Positions 16,882 through 26,203 of a stretch of DNA of 64,000 bases are shown here, piece after piece. Origin of the DNA: a virus; the IMG/VR virus record IMGVR_UViG_3300011115_000717, positions 1-64,000 of that record. The stretch is one strand, 5' to 3'. Numbering within the stretch: position 1 is the stretch's first letter; each line of letters opens with the position of its first letter. A program made the translations under genes and the position numbers. The notes beneath the pieces are model-generated. The model was not told the DNA's origin and did not search any database. It saw only the letters and a list, made by a program, of their open reading frames with translations.

Positions 16882-17537
16882 TGTTTCAATATTACTACGG
16901 CGCATATCTTCGAAAAGTAGTTATTGCTTTTGGTACTCTATTCAATAATATCTATGTTGCCCATCCAGAAAGTGGAGTTGACAAAAATATTCGTGTCCCG
17001 TTAACCTATGCACCAAAAGAAAAGTTTATTCGTCGATTATTAGAAGAATCATCTATTACGGATGATACCAAATTGGGTGTACGTTTACCGCAGATGAGTT
17101 TTGCAGTTAACCAGATTGCCATTGATCCAAGCCGTAGACGTAACAAAATAAATACGGATGTATATGATGTTGTTGCAAATCAAGGCAAACTAATGTTTGT
17201 TGAAGTTCCTATTAACATAACATTTAATTTGTTTATGTATACACGACATATTACAGATACTTTACAGATATCTGAGCAAATTATTCCATATTTTAATCCA
17301 GAATTTAATTTAAAAATTAACTATGGTGCAAATAGAGATGATACTACGGTACCGTTGGTTATCATGAATGGTATCAATTTAAATGAACGATATGATGGGG
17401 ACTTCGGCAGTCGCCGCCTAAATATGTCTAGTATTGGATTAATTGCTAAAGGTTATATGTTTGGTCCAGCCAATGGTAACCAAGCTGTTGATCTTCTTGA
17501 AGATTATAATCTTGATGTGCAAGCTATGTTAGAATAA
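16881..17537 (+). CDS. gp15: tail sheath stabiliser/terminator gp15
   Basis: A 218-residue homologue of T4 gp15 (about 272), which caps the sheath at the neck. The N-terminal segment MFQYYYGAYLRKVVIAFGTL and the central RVPLTYAPKEKFIRRLLEE and PQMSFAVNQIAIDPSRRRNK are family-like. The gene starts on the last base of the gp14 stop and ends two bases before gp16. It belongs to the neck-terminase operon. No unusual features. Confidence 0.85.
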   Translation: MFQYYYGAYLRKVVIAFGTLFNNIYVAHPESGVDKNIRVPLTYAPKEKFIRRLLEESSITDDTKLGVRLPQMSFAVNQIAIDPSRRRNKINTDVYDVVANQGKLMFVEVPINITFNLFMYTRHITDTLQISEQIIPYFNPEFNLKINYGANRDDTTVPLVIMNGINLNERYDGDFGSRRLNMSSIGLIAKGYMFGPANGNQAVDLLEDYNLDVQAMLE

Positions 17538-17539
17538 AA

Positions 17540-17989
17540 ATGAAAGATGTAAATAAAAATTTAGAACAGTTTTTTCATATAGACTCCACAAACGAAACTA
17601 TCAAACAAGAAATTGTAAAACCTGGTGCTACTGGACCAGCAAGTGAAGATTACGATTTTGCCAGACAGAATTTAAGAAATCTTATTTCTAGTGGGGCAGT
17701 TAGTTTAGAAGGAATAATGAAAGTTGCTATTGAATCTGATAATCCAAGAGCATATGAAGTTCTTGCTACTATGATTAAAACAATAGCCGATATCAACGTA
17801 AATCTAATGGACGTATCTACAAAATTTGCAGAAACAAATAAAGTTACTGTAAAAAATAATACAAATAATTCAATATTTGTTGGTACAACTAAAGATCTAC
17901 AAGCCTTATTAAAAAAAGAAAAAGATTATGTGGAGGCAGAAATAAATGAGTCAACCCAGAACCGGATATCGGTCAAACCCGAATCTTAA
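17540..17989 (+). CDS. gp16: small terminase subunit gp16
   Basis: A 149-residue protein (T4 gp16 is about 164). The small terminase recognises DNA and loads the large subunit for packaging. The central helices (DFARQNLRNLISSGAVSLEGIM near residues 39-60 and PRAYEVLATMIKTIADI) match the coiled core of the family. Gene 17 starts inside its last 44 bases in another frame, as in T4. No Shine-Dalgarno sequence is clear upstream; translational coupling to gp15 is likely. Confidence 0.82.
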   Translation: MKDVNKNLEQFFHIDSTNETIKQEIVKPGATGPASEDYDFARQNLRNLISSGAVSLEGIMKVAIESDNPRAYEVLATMIKTIADINVNLMDVSTKFAETNKVTVKNNTNNSIFVGTTKDLQALLKKEKDYVEAEINESTQNRISVKPES

Positions 17990-19604
17990 AGCCCCTGGTA
18001 TAAATGTCAATTATACTAAAGAACAATTTGACGAATATGTCAAGTGTGCTCGCGACCCAATTCACTTTATTGAAAACCATATTAAAATTGTAACTCTAGA
18101 TAAAGGTTTAAGTCCCTTTATCTTATATGATTATCAAAAAAACTTTATTCAGTCTATTCACGATAACCGATTTGTGGTATCAAAGTTTCCTCGACAGAGT
18201 GGTAAATCCAGTTGTGTACTTGGATATATCAACCATTATGTAAACTTTCATCCAGATGTTAAAGTTGCTATTCTTGCAAATAAACAAAAAACTGCAACTG
18301 AATTATTTAATAGACTTCAGTTAGCCTATGAAAATTTACCACAGTACTTACAACAAGGTGTGCTTGAGTGGAATAAAACTTCACTAAGTCTTGAAAATGG
18401 TTCCTCCGTTATGTGTGCGGCTACTTCGGCTTCAGCTATCCGTGGTGGTTCTTATAATTTTCTATTGTTAGATGAGTTTGCATATCTTCCACAAAATATT
18501 GCAGAAGAGTTTTATGCATCTACGTATCCGACCATTTCGGCGGGTACTACCTCAAAAATTATAATTGTTTCTACTCCTCATGGATTAAACCATTTTCATA
18601 ATACTTGGATTAATGCATGTAGACCCGAAGGACATCCACTCAAGAATAAATTTGTTCCAGTAGAAATTAGCTGGAGACAAGTTCCTCTGTATCCGGGTGG
18701 TCCCAACAGAGATGATGCATGGAAAACCGAAACTATTGCAAATACCAGTGCAGAACAGTTCAATCAAGAATTTGAATGTTCCTTTATTGGATCTTCCAAT
18801 ACACTTGTTTCATCATCTAAGCTGAACATTTTAGCCCCCAATGATCCTATTGAACAAACCCCAGAAGGTTTAAGGATCTTCGAACAGCCAGATCCAAACG
18901 GTATTTATTTTATAATGGCAGACGTTTCTCGTGGACAAGGTCAAGACTATTCTGCTTTTATTGTTATAGAAGGCAGTCAATCACCATATAAAGTTGTTGC
19001 AAGCTTTCAAAATAACACCATTAGCCCGTTCTCTTTTCCAACTACCATTAAAGTGGTAGCCGAAAAATATAATGAAGCTTATGTGCTTATTGAGGTAAAT
19101 GATGTTGGTGGACAAGTTGCGTCAATACTTTATAACGATCTAGGTTATGAAAATTTGCTTATGACTCAAAATAAAGGAATGAAGGGTCAAGTATTGTCTC
19201 AGGGATTTGCTCGCGGTAGAGCTGAATTTGGTCTCAGAACAACCACGCAGACCAAAAAAATTGGTTGTGCAGTACTCAAACGGTTAGTGGAAGAAGACAA
19301 AATCTATTTAAACGACGAACGGATCATGAAAGAACTGATGTCGTTTGTATCAAAAGCAAACAGTTTTCGGGCAGAAGATAACCACAGTGATGATTTGGTT
19401 ATGTGTCTAGTATTTTATTCTTGGTTAACTCGCCAAGAGTATTTTGCTGACTTAATTGAGACTGCTAAGAATAAATATTCTCAGAATGAAACAAACCCGG
19501 AAGATGACAATACATTGTTTATGATGAGTGCAGATGAACGGGATCCAGATGAAGTCACAAAAGATGGTTGGTCGGATGGAAATTTTGTTTGGTTTCCGAC
19601 ATAA
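17946..19604 (+). CDS. gp17: large terminase subunit gp17
   Basis: A 552-residue packaging ATPase and nuclease (T4 gp17 is about 610). The Walker A motif FPRQSGKSS lies near residue 79 and the Walker B LLLDEFAY near residue 175. The ATPase coupling motif is in IIIVSTPHG. The nuclease domain begins with IMADVSRGQGQDYSAF (first catalytic Asp) and includes a later DD pair in NHSDDLVM. It starts at ATG 17946 behind GGAGG, inside gp16. Complete. Confidence 0.95.
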   Translation: MSQPRTGYRSNPNLKAPGINVNYTKEQFDEYVKCARDPIHFIENHIKIVTLDKGLSPFILYDYQKNFIQSIHDNRFVVSKFPRQSGKSSCVLGYINHYVNFHPDVKVAILANKQKTATELFNRLQLAYENLPQYLQQGVLEWNKTSLSLENGSSVMCAATSASAIRGGSYNFLLLDEFAYLPQNIAEEFYASTYPTISAGTTSKIIIVSTPHGLNHFHNTWINACRPEGHPLKNKFVPVEISWRQVPLYPGGPNRDDAWKTETIANTSAEQFNQEFECSFIGSSNTLVSSSKLNILAPNDPIEQTPEGLRIFEQPDPNGIYFIMADVSRGQGQDYSAFIVIEGSQSPYKVVASFQNNTISPFSFPTTIKVVAEKYNEAYVLIEVNDVGGQVASILYNDLGYENLLMTQNKGMKGQVLSQGFARGRAEFGLRTTTQTKKIGCAVLKRLVEEDKIYLNDERIMKELMSFVSKANSFRAEDNHSDDLVMCLVFYSWLTRQEYFADLIETAKNKYSQNETNPEDDNTLFMMSADERDPDEVTKDGWSDGNFVWFPT

Positions 19605-19613
19605 AAAATAGTA

Positions 19614-19621
19614 TATAAATA
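19614..19621 (+). promoter_or_regulatory. late-promoter box TATAAATA before gp18
   Basis: An exact T4-type late box; predicted start about 19627, followed by GAGG and ATG 19637. Confidence 0.75.
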
Positions 19622-19636
19622 CTAACGAGGAACAAT

Positions 19637-21496
19637 ATGGCATTCAAAACAGCACCATCTAATGTAACACCAGTTAATCCATTTAACGATTTTTTGGATC
19701 CAAGTAAGGCAAAATGGGTACGAGAAATACCATTAGACGATGTGACTAAGCGCGCCGTAATAGCATTCTCTGCAGGAAATTATAATACTACAATAGGTGG
19801 CGGACCAGCAAACAGAGGTTTAACTGCTTCTGGTTTATATGGATTATTAAGAATTGCACAAGCTTCTAATGTACCCGAAGTTCAACTATATCCAAATGTA
19901 ACTGGGACTAACCCTTCTGCATACGATATCTCCACTCAATCGTTTGTATACGATAATCCAACTATCTTTGTGAATCATTTAAATAGTATTCATAACAATA
20001 TTAATAATGTTATACGTCAATTCATTCCTCCTAATACATGGGATGCCAAGGATGCAAATGGCGTATCGGAAGCTCCTCTATCAAATATTTCTACAACAAA
20101 TGCATTTAATTTTGTAAATAATATATTTTTACCTGGATCATATACAGGAAATACATTAACTGCACAGTTACCGGCTTTAACCGGTGTTGCTACTACTATA
20201 GAAGGCCAACAAGACTATATTGGAAGAGGAATTACCGGAGCATTTACTAATCTCGATACAGTTAATCGAGAGTATTATTTAAGTAGAACGGGTATGGAAT
20301 TTTATACCGTACTCACAGCTCTTGCATATGGCGCAAAAGTAGTTGTTTGTGGCAATTATAATTCCTTAGCAAGCTTTGCCCCTCCACTTAGTGTAATGAC
20401 TAATATAGATGCATTTATTACTTTAGATATGGGTACTTACCTTGACGGGCAGGGTATTACCTCTGCCACATCAGATTCACGTTTAATATATGGTGGAAGT
20501 GAAAATGCATATGCTCTAGGTAATACATTTAATTTCTGTCACGGTCTTACTGCACAATGGTTAAATAGTATTTACACAGAAATTACGAAACGAAATAATT
20601 TAGTAAATAGTTCATTAGATGATAATGCGCCGGTGGCGACTAAATCAGCTTATATTATTCATGCTGGGTTGTCTGGTGCCGCTATCTCACTGGCACAAAA
20701 CTCAATAAATAATACTTTTAGTGATGTATATCGTTATCCTGGTTTTAACGGACAATCATCATTATATCAAAATGTTCTTAATACTGATGGATTGACCGCA
20801 TATACATTATTAGAAGAGCCATATCTTAATAGATTAATGTGTGTAATGGGAAAGAAAAATCTAGATATCAATAGTTCTAACTTTGGACATCCTTCAACAA
20901 AAATACTTAGAATACAAATTCCTCTAGTTGCAGATGTAGCAGGTTCAATACAACGAGCGAAAGCAAATAATAGTATTTACCAATCTTCTGTGGGTCTTGT
21001 AAATTCTACAGTTTTAAATGTTGATAGTATAACACCAACAATCAATAGTAATAGTAGTCAGGCTAATACTTTACGAGAGAGACGTGTTAATTTCTATATT
21101 CAAGCAAGTAATGGTAAATATATTTTATCTACAGATTTAGTTGGGGCAACATCACCACTAGGACTAATTGGTATAGAAGATAGAGTTGGTGTTACGTCAA
21201 TGAAACGTGTAATTACGAAACTTACACAAGATCTTTTAGATGGGTTTGTGGGAGTACTTAATAATGAAAGTACGCGTACAACAATAGTTAATGCTATTAA
21301 AACTGCAATTGACCTTAATGACGGATTACGTAATTCATTAATTAAACCAACAGAGGTAGTAGTAAACCCTGTTACAAACAATAATACGTTAATATCTGTA
21401 ACAGTAACGTTCTACCCAAGGCAAGCATCATTTGGGACAGAGGGAGATTCAAACATTCTTGGTTATTCTCTAACAGTTACTGCTTCTACTGTATAA
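19637..21496 (+). CDS. gp18: tail sheath protein gp18
   Basis: A 619-residue contractile sheath protein (T4 gp18 is about 659). The N-terminal part has protruding-domain-like Gly/Asn-rich loops; the C-terminal domain has the sheath signature with RERRVNFYIQASNGKY and a final strand pair around ISVTVTFYPRQ. It is preceded by an exact late box and a ribosome-binding site and followed by the tail-tube genes, as in T4 (18 then 19). No signal or membrane segment. Complete. Confidence 0.9.
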   Translation: MAFKTAPSNVTPVNPFNDFLDPSKAKWVREIPLDDVTKRAVIAFSAGNYNTTIGGGPANRGLTASGLYGLLRIAQASNVPEVQLYPNVTGTNPSAYDISTQSFVYDNPTIFVNHLNSIHNNINNVIRQFIPPNTWDAKDANGVSEAPLSNISTTNAFNFVNNIFLPGSYTGNTLTAQLPALTGVATTIEGQQDYIGRGITGAFTNLDTVNREYYLSRTGMEFYTVLTALAYGAKVVVCGNYNSLASFAPPLSVMTNIDAFITLDMGTYLDGQGITSATSDSRLIYGGSENAYALGNTFNFCHGLTAQWLNSIYTEITKRNNLVNSSLDDNAPVATKSAYIIHAGLSGAAISLAQNSINNTFSDVYRYPGFNGQSSLYQNVLNTDGLTAYTLLEEPYLNRLMCVMGKKNLDINSSNFGHPSTKILRIQIPLVADVAGSIQRAKANNSIYQSSVGLVNSTVLNVDSITPTINSNSSQANTLRERRVNFYIQASNGKYILSTDLVGATSPLGLIGIEDRVGVTSMKRVITKLTQDLLDGFVGVLNNESTRTTIVNAIKTAIDLNDGLRNSLIKPTEVVVNPVTNNNTLISVTVTFYPRQASFGTEGDSNILGYSLTVTASTV

Positions 21497-21515
21497 TACT
21501 TCTAAAGGTTCTTAA

Positions 21516-22088
21516 ATGGCTAATAATCAAACAATTTCAGAATTTAAAAATGGATTTAAAGGTGGAACTCGCGCCAATAGATTCAATGTTGTGTTTAATT
21601 GGCCCACTGATATTGAAAATCCACCCACGACTTTAATTTATCATGCAACTGCAGCAAAATTACCAGAATCAGAATTGGGTAGTATTTCAATACCATACCG
21701 TGGGCGGGTAGCACATTATGCTGGTGACCGAGACTATAAACCATGGACTGTTACCTTTATTGATGATACTGGAACTAATGCATCATGGTTAGCGTTTCAC
21801 CAATGGGCTGATTTATTAAGTTCACACACACAAAATACTGTTGCTGATACAACGTATTCTAATGGTGAAAATTTAAAAGAAATTATTTTTAATCAATTAA
21901 GAGATCCTAGTTCTGGTGGCACTGATACAACTACCGGCCATACAACGTTTAGAACAATAAGCTTAAAACATGCGTGGCCATCTGAAGTCGGTCAAATTGG
22001 TTTAGATATGGGTGAAGGTGGTAGTTTAGTTTCATTCAGTGTAACATTTACATATGATTATTATGATATTACTGGGGGTATAAGCTAA
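21516..22088 (+). CDS. gp19: tail tube protein gp19
   Basis: A 190-residue protein (T4 gp19 is about 163). The N-terminal motif FKGGTRANRFNVVFNW, the central SIPYRGRVAHYAGDRDYKPW and the final strand VSFSVTFTYDYYDI match the tube protein, which stacks as hexameric rings inside the sheath. It starts 19 bases after gp18 behind AAAGG. A second gene with the same three landmarks follows two bases downstream. Which of the two is the main tube protein cannot be told by sequence, though this one sits closer to T4 gp19 in position. Confidence 0.85.
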   Translation: MANNQTISEFKNGFKGGTRANRFNVVFNWPTDIENPPTTLIYHATAAKLPESELGSISIPYRGRVAHYAGDRDYKPWTVTFIDDTGTNASWLAFHQWADLLSSHTQNTVADTTYSNGENLKEIIFNQLRDPSSGGTDTTTGHTTFRTISLKHAWPSEVGQIGLDMGEGGSLVSFSVTFTYDYYDITGGIS

Positions 22089-22090
22089 AC

Positions 22091-22669
22091 ATGGATCTAT
22101 CATCATTTAAAAGTGCTTTTTCTGGAGGTACTCGCGCAAACCGATTTTTGGTAAGCGGGAGTATTGGTGTTGGTCCAGTATCCACAGTACTCACAGCTAG
22201 AACATTTCATATAAGATCTACTTTTATTCCACCTATTACAAACATAACATTAGAATTACATGGTTATGGTAGAAAAGTACATATTCCTGGTGATAGACAA
22301 TATGCTCCGTGGCAAATATCTGTATATGATGATATAAATGGTTCTTCTACTTCTGGTTCAGGTACTAGTACTGTAAATTCCAATCTATGGAGAGATTTTT
22401 CAATTTGGCATAATAAAATTAATAATCATGTAAATAATAATAGTGATGCTGTTACTGGAACATCTTTTACTCTTTATAAACAAACTTGGCAAATTCAACA
22501 TTTAGATTTAGATGGTGTTGCCATAAAAACCTTTACTATGAATGGTTGCTGGCCAAAAACTATAAGTGCCATAGATCATAATATGACAAATAGAAATTTT
22601 TTGAATACTTTTTCAGTTGTTATGTTATACGATGATATTGTAATTGATGGTGCTGATACCCAAGCATAA
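22091..22669 (+). CDS. second tail-tube-like protein (gp19 paralogue)
   Basis: A 192-residue protein sharing with its upstream neighbour the pattern FSGGTRANRFLVSG, a Tyr-Gly-Arg-x-Val-His segment with PGDRQYAPW, and a final strand around FSVVMLYDDIVI. It starts two bases after the first tube gene stops, so the pair probably arose by tandem duplication and diverged. It may form a distinct ring at one end of the tail tube, a minor tube component, or a tube-associated chaperone. No second sheath gene is present. Confidence 0.75.
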   Translation: MDLSSFKSAFSGGTRANRFLVSGSIGVGPVSTVLTARTFHIRSTFIPPITNITLELHGYGRKVHIPGDRQYAPWQISVYDDINGSSTSGSGTSTVNSNLWRDFSIWHNKINNHVNNNSDAVTGTSFTLYKQTWQIQHLDLDGVAIKTFTMNGCWPKTISAIDHNMTNRNFLNTFSVVMLYDDIVIDGADTQA

Positions 22670-22693
22670 AAATAAATCTTGATTTAATTGTAC

Positions 22694-22701
22694 CTAAATA
22701 T
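22694..22701 (+). promoter_or_regulatory. late-promoter box CTAAATAT before the portal gene
   Basis: Predicted start about 22707, a nine-base leader before ATG 22716 with no clear Shine-Dalgarno. Confidence 0.55.
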
Positions 22702-22715
22702 TGTGAAAGATCAAC

Positions 22716-24281
22716 ATGGCTATAGAATTTTTTGGATTTGAATTTGGAAAGAAACGCCCGGAAGAGTCCCCAGATGTAATGGTAGGACCGAAGCGATTAG
22801 TTGCTACAGAAGACTTTGACGGTACTGTAGCAGTAGAAGCCGGTGGTGTATTCGGTACATACATCGACTATTCTACTACGCTTAAAGACGAAAATGCGAA
22901 TATCGTTCAATACAGAAATATGTCACTCTACCCTGAAGTAGATGCGGCTGTTGATGAGATTGTAAACGCATCTATTGTCTGGGGTACAGACCGTAAACCT
23001 ATTAAATTGGATCTTACGACTGTTCCATTATCAGATCAAGTAAAACGTAAAGTCCATAATAGCTTTGATCGCATTCTAAAGATGCTTGATTTTAATGCTA
23101 AAGCATATGAAGTTTTTAGACGTTGGTACGTCGATGGTAAATTATTTTATTACATTATTATTGACGAAAAGAATCCAAAAGAAGGTATCAAGGAATTGAT
23201 TCCTCTGGATCCACTCAAAACTAAGAAAATTAAAAATATAGAAAAAGAAGCCGCAAGTGTAGCTTCTGGTACAGTTGCTTTAATTAAAAATATTGAAGAG
23301 TTTTATCTATATTCAAATACAGATAAAGATTCGTACATTACAACTCCAAATCAAGGAATTAAAATTTCCAAAGATGCCATTTCATATGTCCACTCTGGAA
23401 TGGTTGATTTAAACACTAAACGTGTAATTGGTTATTTACACAAAGCCATTCGTCCAGTGAATATGCTTCGACAACTTGAAGATGCCTTGATGGTATACCG
23501 TGTTGCTCGTGCACCTGAACGTAGAGCATTTTACGTCGATGTTGGTCAGTTACCTAAACAAAAAGCCGAACAATATCTTCGTGATATGATGTCACGATTC
23601 AGAAACAAGATTGTATATAATCAGGGTACAGGAGAAATTAAAGATGATAAAAATTTTCTATCGGTTCTTGAAGATTATTGGATTCCACGTAGAGAAGGCT
23701 CCAAAGGAACAGAAATCCAAGTGTTGCCAGGTGGACAAGCCATGTCGCAAATCGAAGACGTTGACTACTTCAAAAAGAAGTTGTTCGCGGCACTAAATGT
23801 TCCGAGTAGTAGACTTGATGCCAGTAGTGGTTTTAATATGGGTCGAGCAGCAGACATCTCAAGAGAAGAACTTAAATTCTATAAGTTCATTGAGCGTCTT
23901 AGACATCAGTTTAGTCAAATCTTTTTACATACATTACGTGTTGAACTATTGTTGACTGGTACATTGACAGAAGAAGATTGGAATTCAGTAAAGTATTATT
24001 TTCAATTTGAATTTAACACTGACAATTATTTCTGGGATCTGAAAGAAGCCGAAATTCTTTCTGAACGATTAAAAATGGTTTCTATAGCTGAAGGTTATGT
24101 TGGAAAATATATCTCAAATAGCTATATCAAGAAAAATGTTTTACGTCTTACAGATGAGCAGATTAAGATTATGGATATGGAAATCCAAGAAGATAACATG
24201 AAACTACAAGCTGAACAAGCTGTTCTTGCTGCACAACAACAAGCAGCAGGAGTCCCACCAGAGGAAGCAGCCGCTACATGA
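22716..24281 (+). CDS. gp20: portal protein gp20
   Basis: A 521-residue portal (T4 gp20 is 524), the dodecameric vertex through which DNA is packaged. Family features include YRNMSLYPEVDAAVDEIVNA near residues 69-88, the YPWD-like region around VYRVARAPERRAFYVDVGQLP near 252-272, and a helical stem with VPSSRLDASSGFNMGR near 363-378. It is followed by an ATGA overlap with the first prohead gene. The start at ATG 22716 fits the family. It begins the portal-prohead-capsid run. Confidence 0.92.
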   Translation: MAIEFFGFEFGKKRPEESPDVMVGPKRLVATEDFDGTVAVEAGGVFGTYIDYSTTLKDENANIVQYRNMSLYPEVDAAVDEIVNASIVWGTDRKPIKLDLTTVPLSDQVKRKVHNSFDRILKMLDFNAKAYEVFRRWYVDGKLFYYIIIDEKNPKEGIKELIPLDPLKTKKIKNIEKEAASVASGTVALIKNIEEFYLYSNTDKDSYITTPNQGIKISKDAISYVHSGMVDLNTKRVIGYLHKAIRPVNMLRQLEDALMVYRVARAPERRAFYVDVGQLPKQKAEQYLRDMMSRFRNKIVYNQGTGEIKDDKNFLSVLEDYWIPRREGSKGTEIQVLPGGQAMSQIEDVDYFKKKLFAALNVPSSRLDASSGFNMGRAADISREELKFYKFIERLRHQFSQIFLHTLRVELLLTGTLTEEDWNSVKYYFQFEFNTDNYFWDLKEAEILSERLKMVSIAEGYVGKYISNSYIKKNVLRLTDEQIKIMDMEIQEDNMKLQAEQAVLAAQQQAAGVPPEEAAAT

Positions 24282-24703
24282 TGAGCTCATTAAGAATTGA
24301 AAAACTTATTGGTGAGCTTTCAGAAGGAAATGAAGATCTGTTTGCTGAAGGTCTCATGCAAGAATTGGAGATTCGAAAGCAAGAAATTTGTAAGAATTTA
24401 TCTATCAAAATTTTTGAATCTATAGTCAAGGAACCCGTAGATAAGACTGTAGATGTGAACAATGACGTTAAACAACTGATAGAAACTATTACCCACACAG
24501 AATCACAAAAAAATATAAAAATGCAATTTAAAAATGCATCTATTCTAAATATTTCTGAAAATGATATTAAACCAATTAAAATGCTTTTTGACCAACTCAG
24601 CCAAGACAATCAAAAACTTATGGCAAAAAATTTATTTGAGAATCAGCAGCACTTTAAACAAACTTTGGAATTTGCTAAAAAAGTAAAAGGACTCACAAAA
24701 TGA
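24278..24703 (+). CDS. prohead core protein (gp68-like)
   Basis: A 141-residue helical protein lying where T4 has genes 67 and 68. The N terminus (LRIEKLIGELSEGNEDLFAE) and C terminus (FDQLSQDNQKLMAKNLF, FKQTLEFAKK) resemble the helical prohead core proteins, which help shape the scaffold around gp22. T4 gp68 is also about 141 residues. It overlaps gp20 by four bases and the acidic gene by four bases (ATGA both sides). The identity rests on size, position and helical repeat patterns. Confidence 0.55.
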   Translation: MMSSLRIEKLIGELSEGNEDLFAEGLMQELEIRKQEICKNLSIKIFESIVKEPVDKTVDVNNDVKQLIETITHTESQKNIKMQFKNASILNISENDIKPIKMLFDQLSQDNQKLMAKNLFENQQHFKQTLEFAKKVKGLTK

Positions 24704-24990
24704 CCGACAAACTAGCCCTGATCGAATCAATCGTTAACGAAAACGCAGTAGATTTTCGTCAAATAGTTAATCAAGTTTTACTTGAAAAATTATCTGTTCG
24801 TCTTGAAGAAGAGTATCAAGATGTTTCTAAGACCATGTTCACCCTTTCTGAAGCAGATGAAACCGAAGAAGAAGCAGAGGGCGAAGAAGAAGCCGATGAA
24901 ACTGATGAAGAAGAGGAAACCGAAGAAGGCGAAGAGCTTCCACAAGATTTCCAGAATGACCGCCAACGTCACAGTTACGGAGCGTACTAA
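24700..24990 (+). CDS. acidic prohead core protein (gp67-like)
   Basis: A 96-residue protein whose second half is an acidic run of Glu and Asp (EADETEEEAEGEE and EEEETEEGEE) before a short polar end. T4 gp67 is a small acidic scaffold protein cleaved during maturation. Here it sits between the helical prohead gene and the protease gene, with tight spacing (two bases to gp21). Its N-terminal 40 residues form a helix. Position and acidity support a core role, but T4 order of 67 and 68 is reversed. Confidence 0.6.
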   Translation: MTDKLALIESIVNENAVDFRQIVNQVLLEKLSVRLEEEYQDVSKTMFTLSEADETEEEAEGEEEADETDEEEETEEGEELPQDFQNDRQRHSYGAY

Positions 24991-24992
24991 AC

Positions 24993-25637
24993 ATGAAACT
25001 TATCACCGAATTAGTAGAAGATGTAAAATACATTGAAGAAAGCAATAAAGACGGTGGTAAGGATTATTACATTGAAGGAGTATTCCTTCAGAGTGAAGTA
25101 CAAAACCGCAATGGTCGCGTATATCCTACCCCAACTTTAATCAAAGAGTGCCGTCGATATATTCGTGAATATGTCGATAAGGGTCGTGCATTGGGTGAGC
25201 TTAATCATCCAACTGGTCCAACGGTAAATCTTGATCGTGTATCACACATGGTCAAATCACTCAATGAGTCTGGTAGAGATATCATTGGTCGTGCAAAAGT
25301 TCTTAAAACTCCAATGGGTGACATTGTTAAAAACCTCATCGCAGAAGGAGCTAAACTTGGTGTTTCTAGCCGTGGTATGGGCTCGCTCAAATCACGTGGC
25401 GGTTACCAAGAAGTTCAAGAAGATTTCATGTTAGCAGCCATTGATATCGTTGCTGACCCTTCTGCCCCAAATGCTTTCGTAAACGGAATCATGGAAGGTA
25501 AGGAGTGGGTATGGGAAAATGGTATTCTTCAACCACAAGTTATTGAGTCCTATCATCAGACAATCAAGAAAAGTTCAAGCCGAAATCTTGAAAAGAATAT
25601 GATTCACGTATTCAAGAAGTTCTTAAAAAGTATATGA
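24993..25637 (+). CDS. gp21: prohead protease gp21
   Basis: A 214-residue protease (T4 gp21 is about 212) that cleaves scaffold and capsid proteins after Glu in an (I/L)-x-E context. The likely catalytic His is in GELNHPTGPTV near residue 72 and the likely catalytic Ser in GVSSRGMGS near residue 124. Other family landmarks are NRNGRVYP and DIVADPSAPNAF. It lies upstream of the scaffold gene, with a four-base overlap to a small gene. Intact. Confidence 0.92.
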   Translation: MKLITELVEDVKYIEESNKDGGKDYYIEGVFLQSEVQNRNGRVYPTPTLIKECRRYIREYVDKGRALGELNHPTGPTVNLDRVSHMVKSLNESGRDIIGRAKVLKTPMGDIVKNLIAEGAKLGVSSRGMGSLKSRGGYQEVQEDFMLAAIDIVADPSAPNAFVNGIMEGKEWVWENGILQPQVIESYHQTIKKSSSRNLEKNMIHVFKKFLKSI

Positions 25638-26137
25638 GAAATTCATCTTTAAAACTTTTGTTTTATATTTCTGAAGCATCTGGCTTTAGTCGTTCTTCTA
25701 GGTCTGTTGGTCCATCGCCATCAGTGGAAGCCTTAACTAAAACAAAGCCTGGTATTCCAATGCCCAAATCAAGTGGAACAAAGAAAATTTATCCGGGAGT
25801 AGATCCAAGAGTTTTGGGGAAGAATAACAAAGCAGGACAATTAGCAGCAGAAGCTGGAGAGTTTGCTAATAATTTACGCTTAATCCCAGGTAAAGATCTA
25901 CCGGGTGCTGGAACTACTGCAATCACTACTGGTGAGATGGCACTCGAACTTTCTAGATCATTTAATGCTCCTGCTATATTACAAGCAGAAGTAGATGCAC
26001 AACAAGAAGGTGTACGTAGTATGTCAAATGTTAGTAATTTTTATAAAAATCTTGGTAATGCCCCGGTATCTCCATTACGACCAAAATCTTCGTTAATCCA
26101 AAGTATTACAGATTTGCTAAAAATACCAAAACCATAA
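25634..26137 (+). CDS. hypothetical protein between protease and scaffold genes
   Basis: A 167-residue protein that overlaps gp21 by four bases (ATGA). It starts with a short hydrophobic segment (LKLLFYIS) followed by Ser/Pro/Lys-rich sequence and a helical middle (QLAAEAGEFANNLRL, EMALELSRSFNAP). No family is recognised, and T4 has no counterpart between 21 and 22. Its place suggests an internal head or prohead protein, perhaps processed by gp21. It contains Leu/Ile-x-Glu triplets but none that I can defend as a site. Confidence 0.55.
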   Translation: MRNSSLKLLFYISEASGFSRSSRSVGPSPSVEALTKTKPGIPMPKSSGTKKIYPGVDPRVLGKNNKAGQLAAEAGEFANNLRLIPGKDLPGAGTTAITTGEMALELSRSFNAPAILQAEVDAQQEGVRSMSNVSNFYKNLGNAPVSPLRPKSSLIQSITDLLKIPKP

Positions 26138-26176
26138 TTTTTATAGTATTGAAAAATACTGAACTCACATAATTAA

Positions 26177-26184
26177 CTAAATAA
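26177..26184 (+). promoter_or_regulatory. late-promoter box CTAAATAA before gp22
   Basis: Predicted start about 26190; a 14-base leader carries AAAGG before ATG 26204. Confidence 0.6.
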
Positions 26185-26203
26185 TAAAGTATAAAGGATC
26201 AAC

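Noticed and set aside
24782-25045. Overlapping frames at the acidic prohead gene
   Set aside because: GAA/GAG repeats create Lys-rich or Phe-rich frames on both strands; these are shadows of the acidic coding run.
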